The notes under the pieces were generated by a model that was not told where the DNA came from, did no database searches, and was given only the letters and a program-made list of their open reading frames with translations. A program made the translations under genes and the position numbers. A stretch of DNA of 64,000 nt from Paraspadella gotoi (taxonomy: Eukaryota > Chaetognatha): NCBI GenBank assembly GCA_051294375.1, contig CM119270.1, positions 17,047,904-17,111,903 of the forward strand, written 5' to 3'. Each line of letters starts with the position of its first letter. Position 1 is the first letter of the stretch. Below are positions 33,374 through 64,000 of this stretch, one piece after another.

Positions 33374-35153
33374 TCACGCGCGAAAAATGGCGAACATAAA
33401 CTGTGACGGTGTGAATCCCTCGTCGTCGAGTTCGCATTTCACGTCCGAAGCGAACCCTTCCTCCACCCACACGTGATCCGGCGCCACGGGCTGCGTAGCG
33501 AAACAATCCGCGTACCACCAGCCCGCTCCGTAGGTGGAGGCGCAGTTGACGCCGTCCCACCGATCGTTGTCGGCGTCGGCCGTGGAGAAGGACATGTTTC
33601 TCGAGAAGCCGAGAACGTCGCACGTGGAGTTTCGGTGAAAGTTGAGACCGAGAAGAAGTTGACCGTAGGACCATCGGTAGGAGAGGGATTCGTTTTGGAC
33701 CTGGTGGGGGGAGAGGGAAAAAGAGAGGGAGAGGGAGTGTTTGAGAGAGTAGAGAAAAGTTAAAAAAGTGTTTGAGATAGACGAAACCTAACCTTTTTCT
33801 GTCTGTCTTCGGTCCAAATAAATTTAAATAACAAAAATATTACTTAAATAAGTTGCATTGTTTAAACTTTGTTTAAAGAAAACAAGGGGGGAAAAAGCAA
33901 AAAAATAATTACGCTTTCCCCCTCAGGGAAACGTTTAACGCCGCGTCTCATTAAATTTTGGTTTTCCATTGTCTTCTCGATTCTTCTAGTTGTTGTGGTC
34001 GTTGATGTATCCATTTTCTCACCACGAAATTGGGCCAGACACCGACCGCCCACTGGCCCGTCTTTGGGTCGTCCTCGTCATTGGCTTTCGCGTTGTATCC
34101 ATATTTCCACCATTTGAATTTGGCCACCAAATACCAACTTCCTGATTTCGTCAGCTGATGCAATTTCTCTAGACCCAGCCACAAATTGTTTCCTGTTGGC
34201 GAAAAAAAACGTGTATTTTAATCGAACAAATGTTACATAGCATTTTAAATACTTTATCTTAACCTTTGGCGAATCCGTTTTTATATTCGCTCCAGAGATT
34301 TTTTTCCTTAAAAATGGCGGCTTCCTCGGAGTGGACGGTGTGCCACAGAAAGGGAATGAATGTGTGACTGACGGAGGAGCCTAGGAAAACGTGTGTGTAT
34401 CGAGTTAAGATTAAAATTAAATTTACATACAAAAACAGACAGAAACGCCTTACAATAAACATCGGAGATCATCGTGAACGTCTTGTCGTTGATCAATGTC
34501 GCTGAAGTCGCTAGAAAAGTTTGCAGAAATGTTAGATGAGTCGAGCAAGGAATTTGTTAAATGTGAGTGATGATAAAATAATGGTAATGATAAAATAGCG
34601 CCGAGGGGGTTAACTTATAATGAGTACCGTGATTAAAGACATCAGTGACCCAAACTTTTTTCCAAATACCGTTCAGATGGTGCAGACCCAGGCGCCTGTT
34701 CATTTCTTCCAGTTGATGAATTTTGTCGTTAAATGTCATCAGTTTCTCCATATATTTCGCTTCCTTCCACATCGAACGACTTTTAGTTATCTCAATGAAA
34801 GGATTTTTTTTTTCAATTTTCGAGTGGCTCACTTGTATGTTGTGTTCGTCCTTCAGGATTTCTTTTTCCTTTTTCAAAGATTCGATTGTCTTTTTAAATA
34901 TTAGGTTCGAAATCATCTAGGGAATTATTAATTATATTATTAAAAATATTTTATTATTATTAAAAATTATTAATCGACCGAAGACGGGCGATTTTCATTC
35001 TATGAATCTATCTTTAACGATTTATCTTTAATTAATTCTTTAATTTATCCTTAATTAATCTTTAAAAATTAACGCGAGACTAACCAGAACCAGAATAAAT
35101 TCCAAAACCACAAAGATGAGGGCAGAAATCCACAAGGAACGGAATTTTCCCAT
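33374..35153 (-). CDS. Type II membrane fibrinogen-related domain protein, copy 1
   Basis: Six exons chain in frame: 35153-35085, 34916-34628, 34510-34454, 34380-34264, 34192-34023, 33700-33374, giving 342 residues. Exon 1 encodes a short cytoplasmic start (MGKFRSLW) and an uncleaved membrane anchor, ISALIFVVLEFILVLV. Exon 2 is a charged, coiled-coil-like stalk (IESLKKEKEILKDEHN, KIHQLEEMNRR). The rest is a fibrinogen-related domain: WSEYKNGF, LWLGLEKLHQLT, MSFSTADADNDRWDGVNCA and GAGWWYADC, ending MFAIFRA. Such domains bind acetylated sugars or other ligands in innate immunity and adhesion. The DxDND calcium motif and the following Asn-Cys-Ala are present; the usual LNG segment after the last cysteine is altered. 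It lies just beyond the 3' end of the MEGF6-like gene on the same strand and is related to the plus-strand genes at 59308 and 62433. Confidence 0.82.
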
Positions 35154-35801
35154 CTTTTCTTCTTAGCTTCAAAAAATTTGTTGAGGTAATCTAAAAGGCA
35201 CTGGGTAGACTGAATTTGTAGCAGGCGGTGAATACCTCGCTATCTATTATCGAGTCTAAAAATAAATTATTAATTTTAATAATTATTTTTGTCGATTGAA
35301 TACTATTCTTTTTGAGACGATATATCGCTAAAACTTTCTTTGTGCTGGGGTTATAAACTAAAAAAGTTTTAAGATATATTTTTTATCTGCCTTTCTATAA
35401 TAACCATGCAGTGACTCGCTTTAAATATAACTCCTTTTGTTTTTAAGACAATTTTTGTCTTATTTCTTTATAAATGCCACCAACCTTTTCCCGATGATCT
35501 ACAAAAACAAAAAGACACGGTCAGGGATGGAGTTAAAAAATATTCCTCCAGTTTTATGCTAAGAAATAATTTTTCACCGGGCGACGAATATTTTTTAAAA
35601 AATGGGACCGGTTGAAACTAGACAACATAAATATATTTCATAATCCAAGTAACATAAAACGCTGTTAAATGATAATTCACATGCTACGTACAAAAAAAAT
35701 GGTGAATCACAGTAAATATTTAACAAATTTAAAAATTAAGGATGTTGAACGATTGTGGCGATTTGTGAAGACTTGATGACAATTTGGAGCTAAATTAATA
35801 A

Positions 35802-58764
<22,963 letters not shown>

Positions 58765-58849
58765 CTGTGAAAGAGGGAGGAAATGATGGGGTTGATGGAA
58801 CGAAAACGTGTGATGGAGTAGGGGTGTATGTTGTCGGGCATTGCATAAG

Positions 58850-59100
58850 TTGACCCCGCCTATAAGCATGACACCTTCGGTCGGGACCCGGTGACTCATT
58901 GAGTTAAACCATTTACTTATGACCACTTGGTATCGTGTTCACTGTTCAATCCCAACCCGGTACCAACCCTGCGGGAAGCGCGTGGACGGCGTAAACTGCC
59001 TTGGGGGACTGGTAAACTCTCAAACCTCGTTTCATGGCTGCTAGAGGGGGTTAAAGAAGTTGCGGATAGCATTCTTCAGCCCACTTAGCGCCTTGTATAT
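58850..59100 (+). mobile_element. tRNA-derived SINE-like copy
   Basis: It starts cctataagcatgaca and contains gacccggtgactcattgag (A-box-like) and gttcaatcccaacc (B-box-like). It ends cttcagcccacttagcgcc, matching the inverted copy at 46617-46805 at both ends with a different middle. It lies between the MEGF6-like exon 58764-58602 and the start of the next gene. Confidence 0.65.
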
Positions 59101-59307
59101 ATGTATGTGGATTGGTGAAAGAGTTTTATAAACTATATGAGGGCCAAAATAAACAATTAAGTTATCTATTCTCAATTCAAAATGGCGCAGTCAATACGGG
59201 CGTCAATGACAAGGATTTAATTTTATTACTTATCACTGACTAAAGAAATTCACTGGGAACCATTCAGACCATCTGGAATCTAAACTCTCAAATTTTACAA
59301 CAAAAAA

Positions 59308-61650
59308 ATGCACAAATTCCCGAATCGGGGCGCCGACGAAGCGCCTGCTCAACGTTTTACGGTGGAAGACATGGGGATTTATTACGAGGCGGAGAAAAAA
59401 CCATCAATACTAACCCTTTCAAGAGGTCAGTAAACCGTTTTTAAAATGTCTTTTTTCTTTTTAAATATCTCATTCATTCTTTCTTTTTTCTCGTTAAATA
59501 TTCCCAGCCAAATATTTTATTATTAAAAGTTATTATTTCTTTCACAGTTAAAAACTCGTTATTTATTTTCGCGGGATGTATTATTGTTATTTCCCTCGGA
59601 ATCATTTTTTGGCAAGTAAAAAAATCTGAACTTCAGCAGGGTTAGTAAAGATGATGGTAACAATTTTTTTACTAGAGTTGAATTAAATTCGAGTAAACTC
59701 ATATTAAACCAAATGGCAGATTTTTAAGAAAAAGATTAATCTCTCATAGAACATTTCTCTCTTATATTTATAACACTTCTTTTATAGGAAAGCCAGTTAC
59801 TCTGGAAGTAAATAACCTAGACTGTGGTATTGTCTTGATTAAAAGCTTGCAGAATCATGTTATTACTGTAAAATAATAAAATCCTTCTACAGATGTACTA
59901 CTGGCAAAATTCCTCAAAATGGATAAAAAAATAGCCGCTGCACAAGGTAGAGAGATCCTTTTATCCTATTGTATTTGGTATATATATGTTATACAAAGGG
60001 AAAATAAATTTAAAATTTCGCCAAATTGATCAGAAAATCAGTATCGCTATGAAAATATATAGTGTTCAAAGTCTGTTCAATTGAAATGTTCTGTATGAAA
60101 TAATAAAATTCAATTACAGATGCACTTTTGACGAAATTCCTCAAAACGGAAGGTAGAGAGATCATTTTATCCTATGGTATTTGATATATGTAAACGTTAT
60201 ACAAATGGAAAATAAATTTTGAATACAGAATCGACTTCAGCAAAATTTCGCCAAATAGATAAGAAAATCAGTATTGCCATTAAAAATTCTCAAGGTAATA
60301 AACGATTGTTAAAACTAAAAAGTCTGTTCTATTGAACTGTGTTGCACTTATAACAAAATTCCTCCAAACATTTGTTATCTGCATACAAATTACAATTTGA
60401 TTTTGAATATGGAATCCGCCAATGCAAAATTTCGCCAATTAGATAAAAAAAAAAAAAATTAGTATGTCATTGAATATGAAAGATTATACAAGTATGTTGT
60501 ATACTTAAAAAATTTCCATTTAATTCTGTTGTATTAAAGGATAATATTTAATCACAGATGAACTTTCGACGAAATTGTTCCATATGGATCAGAAAATTAC
60601 TGCTGTCGCTGATGCACAAGGTAGAATTGTATTTTATAAATTTTAATAAAATAATAAAATAATTTTTTTTCAATTTCTACCAAAGTAGAGAGCTTATTAT
60701 TAATCACGTTGTAACTTAAAGAATAAATTTAAAGCTTACAAAACATAATCGAAAGAGTACGTATAATTTTTTTCTTCCCGAAAGGTGTTTGGGAAAAGTT
60801 GAACGGTCTACAAACATTGAAGGATCCCCCTCTAAAAGACTGGACTATATTTCAGTATCACAATTTTTCAAGCGGTACCACTCTGTTCAATGAGGGAAAC
60901 TGGCAAGAGTACAGAGAAGGGTTCGGTAGTTTCGAGTGCATCACAAGGTGATAACTTAATCTTAAAATTAACGACAGTGACATATGAACAAATCAATCTC
61001 TGGTTAAAAATTTTACTAGAAGAAAACAATGCCAGTTAGCCTACACCTACTTAGTACTGCAAACAACAAAATCAAAATATTATGAATATATTAGTACAGA
61101 AAACGATTAATCCTTGAAAAAATCTTGTTAAGTTCCGAGTCAGGTAAGGTAATTACTAATCAGATGATAAATAATCATGTTTCTGTTCAGCAACGCCTTT
61201 TGGCTGGGACTTGAACAGCTTCGAAATCTCACGTCAGTTGGAAAGTGGAAACTCCTCATCGCCGTCAAATACGACAAACTCGTCAACAAACTCTTGGACG
61301 TTCGACGAGGAACTTGGGGTTGGGGGATTTGGGAAGAGTTTAGCATCGAAAGTGATCGATATCAGTTGAAAGTCGGGAACAGGGTGAAGATGGTGAACAT
61401 GGGAAGGAGAGATCCTTTCGTTGTTCACAATAATGAGTATTTTTCAACGAGAGATCACGACAATGGTGCGTCGTGTGCAAAAAGGTATCGAGCGGGCTGG
61501 TGGTATGGTTACAAGACCTGCTACCATTCGTGTCTCAATTGCGACCTTAATTCTGAGCGAGGAGTTGTTTGGTACGACATCTCAGCGGGCTGCAGAACTG
61601 ATGATTACGGCGTTTTGGTTGAATCTCTTATGGCGATAAGCCGAGTGTAG
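59308..61650 (+). CDS. Type II membrane fibrinogen-related domain protein, copy 2
   Basis: Eight exons chain in frame, nearly all phase 1: 59308-59425, 59548-59640, 59893-59946, 60120-60152, 60229-60294, 60558-60620, 60785-60947, 61191-61650, giving 349 residues. The cytoplasmic tail (MHKFPNRGADEAPAQRFTVE, then DMGIYYEAEKK) is followed by a membrane anchor (LFIFAGCIIVISLGIIFW). Four small exons each encode one stalk unit of 11-22 residues with a K(F/L)xxMDxKI core. The fibrinogen-related domain follows: DWTIFQYHNFSS, WQEYREGFG, FWLGLEQLRNLT, YFSTRDHDNGASC, RAGWWYGYKTC, ending SRV. The DxDN calcium motif is partly kept; the extra cysteines near the end are unusual. The tail resembles tyrosine-containing motifs, but no ITAM or ITIM is clear. 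The codons are AT-rich. Confidence 0.82.
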
Positions 61651-61823
61651 TTTTTTTTTTCTTTACGAATTTTATTTTAACTTTTGCATGAATCATAAAA
61701 AAATATTTTTGAAATCGGACAAAAAATTCCCTTCAGGGTTCGATTTATTTAACTTTTTCAGAAAAATATCATAATGTATTCAGTTATTAAAAGTAATTTT
61801 AATAATAACTTCTGAAATACTTT

Positions 61824-61829
61824 AATAAA
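61824..61829 (+). terminator. Possible poly(A) signal of fibrinogen-related copy 2
   Basis: AATAAA 174 bases past the stop; a second AATAAA lies at 61841. Confidence 0.4.
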
Positions 61830-61954
61830 AAAACTGTAAAAATAAAGTTTTAATTTAGTATTTTGTAAGTACTTGAAATGTATTTTAATTCCTATACGCC
61901 GATATTTTTATTTTTGTGGTAATCTTTTTCAAGACAGTTCAGGTTACAAATATT

Positions 61955-62040
61955 TTAACGAGTTTGAGCAAACAATGCCGGATCTGCCCACGATCATTAG
62001 CGGTAAGCAGATGATCAGATAACTAATTAATTAATTATTA
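61955..62040 (+). repeat. Dispersed repeat, copy 2
   Basis: It shares ordered blocks (gccggatctgc, ttagcgg, aagcag, atcagat) with 52225-52325 and lies between the two plus-strand fibrinogen-related genes. Confidence 0.5.
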
Positions 62041-62432
62041 AAGTTTGCATTTACATTTAATACAAAAATAAAAAGCATAATCAAACTCATAGGGTGATTT
62101 TAGATCAGCTTTTAATGGTTTGAAGTCTCAACACCCGTCGCCTGGAACGCGATGATAAATTTTATGGTTGATTGAATAATGGAATTGAAAAGAGGATGAA
62201 GTGATGGCGGAAGGCAAGAACTAGCACATGATAGTCTTTTTTAAATGAATAATTTATGAGGGATAAAATTTTCAATTCGACCCTTCAATTCATAAATGCG
62301 GGAGTTTAACATTACAAAGATTTAAATGGGGTTTTTTTTTTCAGTATTTTCTTCGACAGAGGAGGAAATTCGCCCTGAATAACTTCGATGCAAATCAGTT
62401 TTTCGCGTTAATTCTCTTTATTTTCTGACAAA

Positions 62433-63354
62433 ATGTCGCAAAAACTCAGAAAACTTCCCGACGTGCCTCCATCGTCTCAGCATTTTACAGCCGAAGATAT
62501 GGGGATTTACGAAACAGTGAAGAAGAAATCCATCCTTAAAAGTTCAAAAGGTTGGTTAAATAATACAATTTAAAAAAAGATTATTACTATATGCTCGATA
62601 CAATCACTAATTATTATTTCTTCTTTATCGTTTTACTAAAAACGTCAAACAAGGCTGAAATTATTTTATCTTTCACAGTTACACTCACGTTTAACGTTTT
62701 CGTGATTAGCTTAATCGCTATCTTTCTGGTGCTTATTTTTTCCTATGTAAAAAAAGCGGAACTTCAACAAAGTAAGACAAAGAGACCTCAAGATGAAACC
62801 TTAACCAATCAATAACCAAAAATCTTTTTAAAATTTAAAGTAATTATTTATGAAAATCGACGCGCTTCTCTAAAAAATCAGATAAAACTAAAAAATCTAA
62901 AAATAACCAATGTACAATGAATAAGTATCCTAAATGAGAAAGATGTAGGGTTGTAGGGTTTAAAAGTCAGGTTTTGGGCAAGTCACATCCCAGTTAAGTT
63001 ATGGCAGTTGTGATAGGTGTCATTAACTGGGCTGTGACTGCTTCTTATCTATCCCTGTTCCGCGTAATCCAGTACACCATGTTTAGCTGAAGCATCGAAA
63101 ATACCGAATGAACTACCAATAAACATGAATTAACAGAAATCTATATGTATTACACAGATACAATTTTAACAAAAATGCGTCAAATGGACCAAAAAATAAC
63201 TACTTTCACTCATGAACCAGGTATGTAAAAAGAATTGTTAATGCTAATTTGTTAGATGAATATAAAATAACAATAGGCCCTATAATTACAGGTACAATAT
63301 TTTCAAAAATGCTCTTCATAGATCAAAAGATAACTGCTCTCACCGATACTCAAG
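62433..63354 (+). CDS. Type II membrane fibrinogen-related protein, copy 3, 5' part
   Basis: Exons 62433-62550, 62679-62771, 63158-63220 and 63292-63354 chain in phase 1. They repeat the start of copy 2: cytoplasmic tail MSQKLRKLPDVPPSSQHFTA, then EDMGIYETVKKK; anchor FNVFVISLIAIFLVLIFSYV; KKAELQQ as in copy 2's KKSELQQ; then two stalk units with KMRQMDQKI and KMLFIDQKI cores. First and second exon lengths (118 and 93 bases) are identical to those of copy 2. No fibrinogen-related domain is reached before the window ends, so the gene is partial here, and whether it is functional is unknown. A duplicated block and an assembly gap follow directly. Confidence 0.65.
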
Positions 63355-64000
63355 GTAGGTAGATTCTTCGACATAATTCTATACTAATTTCGCGATTAGC
63401 TTAATCGCTATCTTCCTGATTCTTATTTTTTCCCATGTAAAAAAAGCGGAACTTCAACAAATTAAGACAAAGAGACCTCAAGATAAAACCTAAACCAATC
63501 AATAACCAAATCTTTTTTAAAATTTAAAGTAATTATTAATGAAAAGTGACGCGCTTCTCTAAAAAATCAGATAAAACTAAAAAAATCTAAAAAATAAACG
63601 CAATGTACAATGAATAAGTATCCTAAATGAGAAAGATGTAGGGTTGTAGGGTTTAAAAAGTCAGGTTTTGGGTAAAGTCACATCCCAGTTAAGTTATGGC
63701 AGTTGTGATAGGTGTCATTAACTGGGCTGTGACTGCTTCTTATCTATCGCTGTTCCGCGTAATCCAGTACACCATGTTAAGCTGAAGCACCGGAAATACC
63801 GAATGAACTACTAATAAACATGAATTAACAGAAATCTATATGTATTACACAGNNNNNNNNNNNNNNNNNNNNNNNNNTTTAAATTTAAAGTAATTATTTA
63901 TGAAAATCGACGCGCTTCTCTAAAAAATAAGATAAAAACTAAAAAATCTAAAAATAACCAATGTACAATGAATAAGTATCCTAAATGAGAAGATATGTAG
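62695..64000 (+). repeat. Tandem segmental duplication, ~690-bp unit, about 2.2 copies
   Basis: The block from the anchor exon of copy 3 (around 62695) to the acceptor before its first stalk exon (about 63157) recurs from about 63392 to 63852, and a third partial copy begins at 63878 after the gap. Landmarks repeated in each: caatcaataaccaaa, aatcgacgcgcttctc and gttatggcagttgtgataggt. In the second copy the anchor exon has lost its donor (CAACAAATTAAG instead of CAACAAAGTAAG), so it is a dead exon. Confidence 0.85.
63853..63877. other. Assembly gap inside the tandem duplication
   Basis: Twenty-five N bases at a copy boundary of the ~690-bp repeat. The real copy number may be higher than shown. 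Confidence 0.95.

Noticed and set aside
34791-34832. 42-base intron inside exon 2 of the minus-strand fibrinogen-related gene
   Set aside because: Both splice signals exist and the frame is kept either way, but 42 bases is very short and the uninterrupted exon is equally valid.

Overview
This is nuclear DNA from an invertebrate animal. The genes are split by GT-AG introns, many of them short. Two innexins point to a non-vertebrate, and the remaining families (K2P and DEG/ENaC channels, a PAK-type kinase, a MEGF6-like protein, fibrinogen-domain proteins) are typical metazoan ones. I cannot resolve the phylum. The background is AT-rich and packed with CT/GA microsatellites, minisatellites and dispersed repeats. 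Three runs of N (29024-29033, 57227-57236, 63853-63877) mark assembly gaps. I rebuilt every multi-exon gene by hand from open frames, splice signals and matching intron phases; none is transcript-verified.

Layout. 1-3.3 kb: 5' part of a gene with a TDP-43-like N-terminal domain (-). 4.1-6.2 and 10.0-11.5 kb: two divergent paralogous innexins (-), with a small two-exon gene of unknown function between them (8.3-8.7 kb, -). 13.6-24.8 kb: a two-pore potassium channel gene (-) with two alternative first exons and an apparent one-base frameshift; one intron holds an oppositely oriented seven-finger zinc-finger gene (18.7-19.6 kb) with decayed relatives nearby. 24.9-33.3 kb: repeats with no gene I can support. 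33.4-35.2 kb: a membrane-anchored fibrinogen-related gene (-). 35.8-58.8 kb: a 24-exon MEGF6-like gene (-, 5' end missing). One of its introns (39.8-51.9 kb) contains a complete PAK-like kinase gene on the + strand, and one intron of that kinase contains two complete DEG/ENaC channel genes on the - strand, giving a three-level nest. 59.3-61.7 kb: a second fibrinogen-related gene (+) whose stalk is built from a series of small, symmetric phase-1 exons. 62.4 kb to the end: a third, incomplete member, running into a tandem duplication and an assembly gap.

Functionally the window is dominated by membrane and cell-surface proteins: gap-junction type channels, K+ and Na+ channels, type II membrane lectin-like proteins and an EGF-repeat extracellular protein. 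I see no operon-like logic. The arrangement reflects local tandem duplication (innexins, DEG/ENaC, fibrinogen-related genes) and insertion of genes into introns. No CRISPR array, complete transposase gene or intact tRNA/rRNA gene was found.
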